NCBI GenBank assembly: GCA_038501785.1
Contig: JBAMJR010000272.1
Location: 1,288,501 to 1,352,500 of the forward strand
Length of the DNA: 64,000 bases
Reading direction: 5' to 3'
Origin: Myoxocephalus aenaeus
Lineage: Eukaryota; Chordata; Actinopteri; Perciformes; Cottidae
A model generated the notes under the pieces. That model was not told the origin of the DNA. It did no database searches and worked only from the letters and a program-made list of their open reading frames with translations. The translations under genes and the position numbers were made by a program. Below are positions 1 through 9,064 of this stretch, in pieces. How positions within the stretch are numbered: position 1 is the stretch's first letter; each line of letters opens with the position of its first letter.

Positions 1-367
1 AAAATATATTCATGCTTTGTCTGGTCCATCCACAAGACGTCAAGAAAGCCCCTTTTTAATTGTGTGTTCTTAATGAAGTTTGGATCCATCAATCTGGTCT
101 CCAACAATACTCAAAGTAACGTAATCCATATTATACACAGATACGGCAGCCATGTGTTTGTTTATGTACATATGTATCTACATACTATATAAGTTATGTA
201 AACTCACCAGCATTTATGTTTATCATTCATGATAGCATCTGAAGCCATATCAATCAAAAACTACTACTGTACACCTGTAGTATCATTAATAACATTATAA
301 CAGTATCATTAACACCATTATAACAGAATCATTAATAACATTAAATGTAATGTTTTCTGTGCTGCAG
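1..367. other. AT-rich stretch upstream of Harbinger transposase exon
   Basis: No coding frame or RNA gene is recognisable here. The stretch is AT-rich and ends in a pyrimidine-rich tract and a CAG at 365-367, which looks like the splice acceptor for the transposase exon that follows. A short imperfect repetition (atcattaa...cattataac) lies at about 281-335. It is probably intron or 5' sequence of the same Harbinger element; the element's outer left end was not found and may lie outside the window. Confidence 0.4.
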
Positions 368-1202
368 ATATCTTGCTACTGGGGACTCATTCAGGACCAT
401 CGCCTACAGCTTCCGTGTTGGGGTCTCCACGGTCTCTAGTATTGTCCCTGATGTTGCCACAGCTACATGGGACTGCCTTGTGGAGGAGTTCATGGCTGTG
501 CCACCACAGAGGAGTGGAGGTCAATCGCTGTGGGGTTTGAGGAGCGATGGAATTTCCCTCTCTCCTGTGGAGCGTTGGATGGAAAGCATGTGGTCCTCAA
601 AGCCCCTGCCAATTCAGGATCCCAGTTCTTCAACTACATGGGGCACTTCTCAATGGTCCTCCTGGCAGTCGTTGATTCTCAATATTGTTTCCGGCTGATC
701 GATGTTGGGGACTACGGCAGAACCAGTGATGGTGGGAGTCTGGCAAACTCAGCTTTTGGCCAAGCACTGCAATCTGGCACCCTCCACCAGCCTGCTGACA
801 TGGCCCTACCAGGAGCTGATCACCGAGGACTTCATGAGGCCCTTCCCCGGCCGCATGCTTCCGAGGGAGCGCCGGATCTTCAACTACCGTCTCTCCCGAG
901 CTCGGCTGGTTGTGGAGAATGCCTTTGGGATCCTTTCCTCTCAGTGGAGGATGTACAGGCGTGCCATTGAGCTCCAACCAGAAGTTGCGGAGAAGTGTGT
1001 GAAGGCTACATGTGTGCTGCATAACTTCCTGTGGAGGACAGCCCGAACTGCAGCGACCATACCGGTTGGAGAGGTGGAGCCACTGCCAGATCTGGGAAGA
1101 ATTGCTGCCAACAACTCAGCGAGAGAGGCCTTCAGGGTGAGGGAGGCCTTCACATCCTTCTTCTCTGCTGAAGGAACTGTCCCGTGGCAAGACTCCGTGT
1201 AA
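368..1202 (+). pseudogene. PIF/Harbinger transposase (HARBI1-like), frameshifted and internally deleted
   Basis: The exon opens after the acceptor at 365-367 with a helix-turn-helix-like stretch (YLATGDSF, VGVSTVSSIV). It continues into the nuclease domain: DALDGKH with the first catalytic Asp (about 575-595), GDYGRTSDGG, and near the end RRIFNYRLSRARLVVENAFGIL with the catalytic Glu, then CVLHNF. These are hallmarks of the DDE_Tnp_4/HARBI1 family. The frame shifts near 495-500 and again near 820-830. At the second break the protein jumps from the ALPGADH block directly to FMRPFPGR. The segment that normally lies between them, carrying the second catalytic Asp, is missing. A stop follows at 1200-1202. 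The gene converges on the MADF-BESS gene at 1649-3014, the two-gene layout known for Harbinger elements. It is almost certainly inactive. Confidence 0.88.
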
Positions 1203-1367
1203 CACCGTGCCCAAGCACACCCAAAACGGCTCTTTTAAGAGCCAACCACATTACTAAAGAAACTTTCCTTTGTTTAAGAGTTTTCTTGTAAATGAAATAA
1301 AGAACATGGAATAAGTAACATTGAATACATTTATAAATGTATTTCAACACAATTAACAACAAAAATA

Positions 1368-1562
1368 TTAACATATATAATAATATGTAATAATAATAAT
1401 ATATAAACATATATACAACAATATAGATATATAATAATAATATGTAATAATAATAATATATAAACATATATACAACAATATAGATATATAATAATATAGA
1501 TATATAATATAGATATATAATAATATAGATATAGATATATAATATAAAAATATAAAAAAAGG
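1368..1562. repeat. AT-rich simple repeat (tata/taataa) between convergent Harbinger genes
   Basis: About 190 bases built from variants of atatataataata, with two near-identical blocks near 1388-1440 and 1446-1500. It lies between the 3' ends of the two convergent Harbinger genes. The open frames across it on the minus strand are low-complexity Ile/Tyr strings and are not genes. Confidence 0.85.
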
Positions 1563-1648
1563 AGGGGAAATGGGCAATCATGTCAAACAAATCAAACGGA
1601 AAAGGTTCGAAGCTGGTTCGTTCCCTGGAAAGATTGTCCCCCAGACAT

Positions 1649-3014
1649 TCATTCCAATTTTTCCAAATTCAGCACCACAGTGCTGGCTTCATAGAGCAAT
1701 TTATGCATCTGAAATTTCACGTATTGTTTTTGCTGGGGTGGCAATTTTTCCAAGGAAGGAACCAGGCTTCTCATAAAAAGTGCTTCCTCCGATAAGGGCA
1801 CAGAGGATGCTTTTAGCGCTTCGAGGAGCCGCTCCTCCGTCTCCTTCTCCCGCTCACTCGCCGATGTCGCCATGGCCATGGGCCTTTTTTGGGCCCTTCT
1901 TTTTCCTGTATGAAATGGAAACACCATATTTTATGAAACTATTGCATTCCATCCATACAATTGCTTGCAAATATATTTTAAAGATAGTTCATATTTGTTA
2001 TTGTGAAATACATAAATTATAATCATGCACATACCTGAGGGTGGTCTGGAGGGAGGAGCAGCAGCAGCGGCAGGAGGAGAAGGAGGAGGTGCAGGACTTT
2101 CCGGCTCAAATTCTTCTGAATCTGGATTGTCTTAACAATAACAATAAAACAATGTTATAACCCAAAAGTGACACTGTAATTACATTGTGAGTTTTCTGCA
2201 AATACAATCACATTATTTGTCCTTTAAAGTTACATATAGTTGAAACTATATATGATAGTATCTTGGTTATTTTACATCTATGTTAAAACTCAAATAAAAG
2301 ACACTTCCTATAGCAAAACAAAGCATAACACTGGACTATAGCTTTTACAAGCAACAGAAAGGTGATCACATCACAGATGAACATTAGGAGACACCTTTCT
2401 ATGCTGTTACTTTTTCAGACATGAATATTTTCCTTAATATTAACCAATAGTCTGGTTAATATAAATTAACCAGACTGTGATGTTGCGTCTTCACTTGTCG
2501 ACTGACCTGCCCTTTCACTGCCTGATGGCCCTACTGCTGCCTCACATCGCTCCTGGACTGGAGTAGCTCTATCAGACTCTGCCAGACTCTGCGGTCCTGA
2601 CTTCCTCGACCCTCCGCCCCATATACTCGGTCGTCTCCCGCGGAGTAATAAATGGGTCGAGGAACGACAGGACCGCAGAGTATTTCCATTTTTTTGCCTG
2701 ACTTGGCTCCTGAACCACTTTTGACACTTGTCTCCCTTCTCTTCTCTTTGATGTACGTGTCCCTCAGCCCCTTCCACCTTCGGCGGCATAACTCATCTGA
2801 CATGAAAGACATATGCCGGTGGTTGGTTCATAAAAGTACAACAAATAGCTAGAATAAAAGCATATACATACAATCAAAACTTACCAGGTAGCCCCACTGC
2901 TTCGCTGACGGCTCTCCAGGCAACGTCCTTTTTTATCCGGTTACGAAAATCGTATGAATAGGTATTATAAAGTTCCAGGTAGCCGCAGACAGCAACAATC
3001 AGTTGGTCCTCCAT
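1649..3014 (-). pseudogene. Harbinger accessory gene: MADF-BESS DNA-binding protein, 4 exons
   Basis: Harbinger transposons carry a second gene for a Myb/MADF-type DNA-binding partner of the transposase. Exon 1 (3014-2885) starts at an ATG and encodes MEDQLIVAVCGYLELYNTYS, the first helices of a MADF domain, ending at CCTG|GTAAG. Exon 2 (from 2796, after TTTCATGTCAG) resumes in the correct phase with DELCRRRWKGLRDTY, the typical MADF W-x2-LRDxY block. A later W-x-Y...FLDP block lies in another frame, so exon 2 is frameshifted. Exon 3 (2130-2035) is an acidic Pro/Ala-rich linker. Exon 4 (1905-1649) encodes a basic stretch and a BESS motif (ALFMRSLVPSLEKLPPQQK, then KLLYE) and ends at a stop. 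Intron phases agree, so the model is firm, but the reading frame is damaged. Confidence 0.82.
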
Positions 3015-3258
3015 TTTGCTGATGCAACAACAACGGCCGGACGGCGGTGACGAGCGGAGCTTCTCAACGCTGATTGGCTTTCGCAACTCCGCGTCGGGCG
3101 AAAAAGCGGAGTTGCGAATATTCGCAACGCCATTTCGCCAGTATCGCGCCGCCCGGCGAAAAATCCGCTTTTTCGCAACCTAACGCGGCTGTGCATTGAC
3201 TTAACATGTAATCTGGACGCGCGAATATTTCGCAACGCTTTTGGTGTGAACACGGCAT
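3015..3258 (-). mobile_element. Harbinger element right end (5' UTR and terminal sequence)
   Basis: GC-rich sequence upstream of the MADF-BESS start contains several copies of a short inverted motif (ttgcgaaa / tttcgcaa, gcggagttgcgaa) and ends in TTTTGGTGTGAACACGGCATAA. A closely similar segment (gcattgactt..acatgtaatct, cgcgcgaa.atttcgc, ggtgtgaacgc) occurs at 19905-20290. This supports it as a transposon end. The terminal TAA would suit the TWA target duplication of Harbinger elements. The exact boundary with the adjoining piggyBac fragment is inferred. Confidence 0.6.
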
Positions 3259-3564
3259 AAGACCTTTGGTAAACCAATTTCCATCACCAAAACCGCTATC
3301 CCACCTGAGTAACGTTATGTTTTCACAACAAATATGAAACATTTACAAAATCAAGATTAAATTTTTCAGCTTTAGTCATATTTTCTCTTTACACTTGTGC
3401 CTTGGGACAATGGTGCCTCATTATATAGATGGCTGAGATTGTTCTGTAATTTTTGATATACAACACATGAGTATGTATCATATGTGACTTTAAAAAGGGG
3501 AATTTAAAAAGTATGTAAAATCGAGAAAAATTGAGAAATTGACCCCCAGACCCCAGAGTGTTAA
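3259..3564 (+). mobile_element. piggyBac 3' end fragment
   Basis: This stretch matches, in the same orientation, the right end of the TTAA-flanked element at 14750-16098 and, inverted, the left end of the copy at 46027-47545. Shared blocks are ttggtaaaccaatttccatc, the ctcattatatagatggctga region, and ggggaatttaaaaagtatg. It ends with gacccccaga...gtg followed by TTAA at 3561-3564, as piggyBac insertions do. The left part of the element is absent, so this is a truncated or solo end abutting the Harbinger copy. Confidence 0.75.
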
Positions 3565-3648
3565 CAACGTGAACACGTAACAATGTGATCATCTTAACAA
3601 CGTGAACACGTAACAACGTGATCATCTTAACAACGTGAACATCTTAAC
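3561..3648. repeat. 33-bp tandem repeat (ttaacaacgtgaacacgtaacaa...)
   Basis: Two full 33-bp units (3561-3593 and 3594-3626), plus part of a third, each combine the submotifs aacaacgtgaacacgt and aac(a/g)a(t/c)gtgatcatctt. The same repeat reappears at 4611-4676, about 1 kb away. It starts exactly at the TTAA that ends the piggyBac fragment. Confidence 0.85.
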
Positions 3649-4610
3649 TTTTAAACCTCGGTTAAGCCCCAGCTATTTTTCTCAAATTTCAAATGGTTTT
3701 GCATACATATACTAAATACAGAATATCTCCTCAACCACAAAGGCTATTTTAATAATTAATAAATAATTAAATAATTTAATTTTTAATAATTTAATAAAGG
3801 TATAAAATACAGAAAACACGTGTGAGACTAGTTAAAAGGTTTGTATAGCAGTATATATGTGTTACTGGATAGAATGAAGGAAAGAAAAAAATTGAAAATA
3901 ATATTCAGAAAAACAAAAATCCTCAAGGATGTATTTTCTCTTTTTAATTATGCATATCATTGCTTTCTCCCCTCCTATAATATAGCACTATGTGGTAACA
4001 GTATCTCTGCAAAGTTTGATTAAGTGAAGTTAAATATTCGCAGTAATTCATTTAGTCCACATTTCGTGTACCGTAGGTTTAGGTCAGCTGAAAGTCAAAA
4101 TGCCCTAGCTTTCTTCCTGGACCTTGTACGCCTCTGATTCCACAACAGAGGGGCTCTGCTCAAGCAGATGCTCCAATACATACCAAGCAAGGCCGTGTGG
4201 AATATCGTTTCATCCATAAGTAAGTCATATTTCAGTTTTTTGGGCTGGAATGTGGTTGATATCTTGCTGAGGCTTTGTCTGATAGTGGATTTGGATTCTG
4301 TCATAAGCTCTCCAGAAAGACGTGCCAATCATGTGTGGCATCAAGCTAGGGATGTGAAAATATTTTCATAACTTGGGGAGCTCTCTCTCGAGTCACTTTC
4401 GAGTCCTCTCGAGTCATATTTATGGTTTGTTAATATTTATGGTTGAATTGTCTTATAAGCATGTGAAATGGACTTATATGCTCTTGTAAGGTCAGGGTGT
4501 GCAGTTTGTTTGCTATGTGACATCAGTGGCTTTGGTATTGATTCATGGGAGTACAGGACGAGTGAGGAAGACCTCCCGATGAAGAATTCTGCCCCCATTT
4601 TTGGGGGCGC
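3649..4610. other. No gene recognised
   Basis: AT-rich sequence with only short open frames. A minus-strand frame at 4095-4328 contains RAPLLWNQ, a string also typical of L2 LINE C-termini, but its surroundings do not match, so it is not called. Repeated ctctcgagtc occurs at 4386-4420. Confidence 0.5.
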
Positions 4611-4676
4611 TGTGAACACGTAACAATGTGATCATCTTAACAACGTGATTATTTTAACAACGTGAACACGTAACAG
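4611..4676. repeat. Second locus of the 33-bp tandem repeat
   Basis: Contains gtgaacacgtaacaatgtg, atcatcttaacaacgtgat and tattttaacaacgtgaacac, the same units as at 3561-3648. The two loci flank about 960 bases with no recognised gene. They could be the two ends of one mobile unit or duplicates of a local satellite. Confidence 0.8.
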
Positions 4677-4689
4677 CGTTTCTCTCTCA

Positions 4690-4895
4690 GGTCAACACAG
4701 AGACTTTAAAGCCTTTATGACCTGCAGGATTAAATTCTGCACTGCTCGACTTGCTGGTCTTCTTGTAATAAATATATTTCAATTAGAAATATTGACCTGT
4801 ACCAGAAAGAGAGCCCACCAATATTAAAGTCTCTGCAGTGGCTATCTGTTTGAATTGATTTTAATGTTCTGAAAGGTCTTATTTAGTTAGCAGAT
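4690..4895 (+). pseudogene. Degenerate LINE reverse-transcriptase C-terminal fragment
   Basis: The translation around 4815-4860 reads approximately PILKSLQWLSV followed by IDFNVL. This resembles the LKSLHWLPVRFRIDFK block at the C-terminus of L2/CR1-type LINE proteins. Frames are broken and the remnant is short. It is called only as LINE debris. Confidence 0.4.
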
Positions 4896-5302
4896 TAATT
4901 TTATTATTTATGTTGTGAGAAGTACTTTGTCACATTTAATCTGTATTAAAAGTCAGTAAACAATACACCAATAAATAGAAAACACATTGTTCAAAACATA
5001 TAGTTCTCAGGGAGAAGTAGATTTTTTAATCTCAAAACAAATTTCATATGAATGAAAACATGTTCTATTACAGTAGCTCAAAATTGATCAGAAATTACTA
5101 CTGTGCTTTGCTCTTTGCAATTTCTTTTGTTCTTCCTCCTCCTTGTGCCCCCATTTTTACAGTACTGTACCCTGCATCTCACAAACGTGTCCTTTGTCTC
5201 TGTGATACTGTAATTCTTGTTCTTTGTTGATATGAACCTGCAACCAGTCAAAATCTATTGAGCAGTCAGTACTGTTACTGTAACAAATAGAAAGCACGAT
5301 GT
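4896..5302. other. No gene recognised
   Basis: AT-rich sequence. The motif caataaatagaaaacacattgttcaa (about 4969-4995) resembles caaatagaaagcacgatgttcaagg at 5284-5308. The two may be related repeat ends flanking or belonging to the IS630-like element that follows on the minus strand. Confidence 0.35.
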
Positions 5303-6080
5303 TCAAGGCCATACAATTTGTTTATTGTACATTATACAGCCTACAATGCACTGTAGGCCTACTACAGTATACAATACTACAGTAAAAGGGACAAAAATCA
5401 AAGGAGTCAACATGTCATCAATGTGCTTCTTCTTGTCTTTGGGCTGGGTCAGGCCAGAGCACTTCGTCGACATCACAAGCAATATTTTCTCTCCTGAGGC
5501 AACAGGGGAAGAAGCCTCTTGTGTGCCGTTCCAGCCCTGACATGATTCCTCACCTATATCACCACAGGCTAATTCCATGGCTTGCAGAATATTTACTCTG
5601 GTGTAGGGTTGTCTGTCATACACTTTCCATCTCCATAAGGAGAAAAACTCCTCAATCGCATTCAGGAAAGGCGAGTATGGAAGGAGGTACAAGGTCATAA
5701 ACTGACCATTGATGTTTAACCATTCCCTTACTTGAGCAGCACGGTGGAAACTGACATTGTCCAGCACTATCACATTGGTGGGAATGGGATTCTCATTTAG
5801 CTCTTGACCCTGCTGCTCAAATAAAATATCTCTTAGATTGGCCATAAATCTAGGAAGATGCTGGGTGTTATATGGCCCGAGTGTAACATGGTGATGTAGA
5901 ACACCATGGTTGCTGATAGCAGCACAGATTGTGACATTGCCACCTCGTTGACCAGGGACCGCAACAATGGCCCGCTGTCCAATCACGTTTCGGCCTCTCC
6001 TTCTCCTCTTTGTTAGATTGACGCCTGCTTCATCACAAAGATTAACTCATGGGGTCTGTCCAAGGATTCCAAGTCAAGTA
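5303..6080 (-). pseudogene. IS630/Tc1-mariner-superfamily transposase (DDE_3), decayed
   Basis: The minus-strand translation shows a DDE endonuclease. DEAGVNLTKRRRRGRN carries a likely first Asp near 6030. It is followed by VIGQRAIVAVPGQRGGNV, then NVIVLDNVSFHRAAQV with the second Asp, and LPYSPFLNAIEEFFSLWRWK with the Glu. I count 35 residues between the second Asp and the Glu, which is unlike the 34 of the Tc1 copy at 42 kb. At least two frameshifts are visible. One near 6037 splits the PHE block from DEAG. One near 5528 comes after CQGW, where the continuation lies in another frame. The apparent start at 5986 is a GTG inside the domain, not a real start. The N-terminal DNA-binding region was not found. 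Inactive. Confidence 0.8.
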
Positions 6081-6299
6081 TTGTCTGTGTAGGAATACAA
6101 TATAATGTATGTAGAATTTAGTAAGTTGTACAGAGACAGTGCTATATTGTAGAGTTCAATTAGGCCTACTGTATGCACTTCTGATTCACATACATTGTAT
6201 GTATACATTGTACTGAAGAGTAATGTCATTCACATGGTATGTTGCAGTACTGTAGACAATCTGGATTACAGTAAATGTGTCTGAATGTACACTTACTTG
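6081..6299. other. Spacer with ctgta/tacag-rich repeats
   Basis: The region holds recurring tactgta, tgtatac and acattgta motifs, similar in style to the sequence at 5325-5390 on the other side of the transposase. It is probably the non-coding end of the same IS630-like element. No gene. Confidence 0.35.
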
Positions 6300-7552
6300 C
6301 ACATACTGAGCTCGCAGTTCTTTCACCCTTGGCGAGTTGCGCTCCTCAGACGACCTGGAGGAGGACGGAGCTGGTCCGAAGGGACTGAAGTGTGAGGCTG
6401 TAATCCCATGAGGGAGAAGAAACAAGAAGTAAACAGTGCACACAGGAAGTTCAATAAAGATGAATTAACTCTATCATTTAGGCTGAACCTACCTGTAAAT
6501 ACAGGCTTAGGGGCCACCATCTTCTTCACGTGTGCCTGCATTTCCAACACCGTCCAGAGACAAAGGCTGCAAGCGCTGAACCAAGAGGCCTGGAGGAGGA
6601 AGAAGAAATGACAACAACTTTTATAATGAGACAACATTACAAATACTCACATGTCTTCAGGGAAGTCCAGCTCAGTAAAACACATACTGTGATGCACTCT
6701 TGGCTCTCTGGCTTGCGGCTAGGACAGAGGCTGTGCTGGTGCTGCTGGTGGAGGTGCCAGCAGCAGCACTGGTCCTCTTTCTGTCTCTGCCTCTGATGTA
6801 CTTGACAGCGTTCTCCATCTGCGTACCAGGTGTTGGTGTCTTATTCCGCAGATATTTGACAAATCTGCACAAATCAGACAATTAGTCCCCGGATTCTTCT
6901 GATCGATGGTCAGCAGTAACTTTATTATCATCAAAATGTTACAACGACGTACCGGATCTTTTTGGAGTCCTCAGACTCGTACAGGCTCTGCAGGGTCTCA
7001 AACCTAAAGTCCCCGAAGCCAACAAGGGCCTGTCCGTCCTGACCGGGCTGGAGGGACTTCCCCCTCCTCAAACACACAGTGGAACCTGACTGCCTCCACA
7101 AAGTCAGGGTACGCTGAGGAGTAGCGGGTGAAGGCGTCCTGCAAGTTCACAAAGGCGGTTAAAACTGTAATTTCTCTCACTTGTGTTATGGCATGAACGT
7201 GTACTAAAGGACTCCGCCTTGTTGGCCATCAGCGGGGACTGAGACCCGGTCCTCTCTCGCTCCTTCTGGCGGGAGAAGACCAGGTTCACATAGTAGCCCA
7301 CGTCGTTCTCCAAGAGCCAGTGGAAGGTCTGGCCCTGATAACGACCAAACTGCATTTTCCACCGGCTCAGGACCAGGGCGGCGTTGGCAGGATCGACGTG
7401 GGCCCTGGCCTCTGCCTCCACCTCCTCAGGTTTCTTAGCCATGTAGGGTTGGCCCCTGACGACCTTCCGAGGGCCAAGAGCCCGGGCCGCTGGCGACGCC
7501 TTCAGCAGGAAGGTCCCCATTGGAGGCCCTCACGAATGTTGGATGTTCCATC
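6300..7552 (-). pseudogene. 5' part of a multi-exon fish repeat gene (exonuclease-X-like KYQGQTF module)
   Basis: I recognise this as a family present in many teleost assemblies as uncharacterised multi-copy proteins combining an exonuclease-like part, a DUF6729 zinc region and a transposase-like part. Exons on the minus strand: about 7552-7203, with RWKMQFGRYQGQTFHWLLEN then SRQKERERTGSQSPLMANK; 7138-6953, with DAFTRYSSAYPDFVEAVRF and a later LVGFGDFRF block in another frame; about 6864-6684, with FVKYLRNKTPTPGTQMENAV followed by a Ser/Thr/Ala tail; about 6594-6502; and about 6402-6300. Most are bounded by good AG/GT sites. A frameshift in the second exon makes it non-functional. The module at 22-24 kb belongs to the same family. 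Function is unknown. Confidence 0.6.
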
Positions 7553-7585
7553 TAAACATAATGAGAGGTACATAATATTACTATA

Positions 7586-7589
<4 letters not shown>

Positions 7590-7649
<60 letters not shown>

Positions 7650-7650
7650 T
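7590..7650. repeat. (TA)n microsatellite
   Basis: About 60 bases of uninterrupted ta/at dinucleotides directly upstream of the preceding minus-strand exon. Confidence 0.97.
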
Positions 7651-7959
7651 ATAATAATATTAGAATAAAAGTGCATTGAACAGACAGCAGTGTGTTATCG
7701 GCTCAGCTGCAGGAGCAACACATGAATAACAGGTTTAACCAGCCGCAACGTCAGCTGGTTAACAGTCATAATAGTGTCGTTATACGTTTTTAGTAAAGCA
7801 ACGTAACGTTTTAACATTAAAAAAAAAGCTCCACTGTGTGACTGTCTACACCAGGGGTGGGCAATTAATTTTCACTATGAGAAAATTATCACTAGTCTAT
7901 AATGAGTCTATAATAAATCAACTCATCAATAGAAATAACAGAAAATGAATCATCAAAAT

Positions 7960-8765
7960 AGAGAGCATCAACTGTGCAAGTCAAAATGGAAGCTCAATCT
8001 TCATTTATAATGATATTGGTGATCTTTCCAAAAACAGGAACTTCCATATTTGTTTTAATACAAACAAACATACCAATTTGATACTCGGTTCCATAGTTCT
8101 TCACCCAATTGGTAGTTGACACATCAGAGTATGCATTCACATTTAACATTGCAATTAAAGCCTTGACTGTGAATATCGTTTACAAGCTCTTCCATTGACC
8201 CGACCATTGCTTGGATAGTGCTCTCAGAAACAGATAAAATAAGATAATCCTTTATTAGTCCCGCAGTGGGGAAATTACAGGATTACAGCAGCATTGCTCA
8301 CAAGTGAATAAAATAAAAGATAAAAACAGTCAAGTAATATAAATAAACAGTAATAGAGAACAGTAAAAAACAGTAAAGAAGAATATTAAATATACAGACT
8401 GAATAAAGAAATGTGTATATATATATAAAAGTACTTAAACGTGTTGGATATTGCACCAGGTGAATGGTTAAACACCTGATGATTGCAACTGTGCTACAAC
8501 AGAACCACACGTTTACCAAATGATGCTTGTCAACAGAGACCTTGGTGGTTACTGGAATGTCTGTACAGACTGCATTTGAAGTTGAAGGCTCATCTATTAT
8601 TTGAGTCTCCATCTTGTTAACAGTATTTGTTGTAACAGTGTCCCGGTGCAAACGAAGAAGGTGTTTCTTGAACCCTGAATAAGTGCAAAAGAATGAAGAA
8701 CATCCCGGCTGTCCACATTTCATAGAACTTCTGTGGTGTAACTTGCAGATAAAACAAATCAACAT
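7960..8765 (-). pseudogene. Relic C2H2 zinc-finger transposase, same family as the gene at 43 kb
   Basis: From an ATG at 8765 the minus strand reads MLICFICKLHH, then a C2H2 finger CGQPGC...FKKHLLRLH with C-x4-C-x12-H-x4-H spacing. The fingers of the 43-kb gene use the same spacing. After an interrupting repeat (about 8234-8500), the strand resumes near 8230 with STIQAMVGSMEELVNDIHSQ. This resembles the LLLNLESIYNASVKCIDALVEDLHF block of that gene. Near 8080-7990 in shifting frames come NYGTEYQIGMFV and TVDALYFDDSFS. These align with its C-terminal YYGARYNVGMIL and ...HFIVKLLAAWYDEHL. The central catalytic part is missing. Old, internally deleted copy; orthology of the short blocks is by eye. 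Confidence 0.5.
8234..8460. repeat. Dispersed repeat with cctttattagtcccgcagtgg tail motif
   Basis: The segment begins aaaataagataatcctttatt, then agtcccgcagtggggaaatt, and continues through aataaa/ataaacag-rich sequence to a gcacc block. The same 30-base motif occurs at 12100-12130 next to the Rex3 fragment. I know this motif as a common teleost interspersed repeat, probably a LINE or SINE 3' end, but cannot name the family. It interrupts the C2H2-transposase relic. Confidence 0.6.
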
Positions 8766-9064
8766 ATTTGCATCCAAGGATGTGCGTCACCTCAGATACT
8801 TGTGTCCAGCAGTCTTGCTCTGAGCTCCTTCACACAAGGACTTTCCTTGGTACTTCCCACATCAATGTTGAACACAGTGGTTTGGATGAATGTGTAGAAG
8901 CTGTTAATACACAATATTTTTTATGTAGTCACGTGATATGTTGCAGCAAAGTGCTGTCATTCATATTCACACCAGTTCAAGCCCTCACAGCCTCTCACAC
9001 TCAGCCACTTAGCAGCTGACGTCAGTGAGTCCCTGAGGGTTTAGGGTGGAGATTGGGATTGACC
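8766..9064. other. Spacer, no gene recognised
   Basis: Sequence between the relic C2H2 transposase and the C-terminal exon of the DUF6729-family gene. The plus-strand open frame here has no recognisable features. Confidence 0.4.

Noticed and set aside
3561..3648. CRISPR-like array
   Set aside because: Units are directly adjacent without unique spacers, and the DNA is clearly a vertebrate genome. It is an ordinary tandem repeat.
4095..4328. Minus-strand frame containing RAPLLWNQ as an L2 C-terminus
   Set aside because: Flanking residues do not match the L2 protein, and the order around the motif is wrong.
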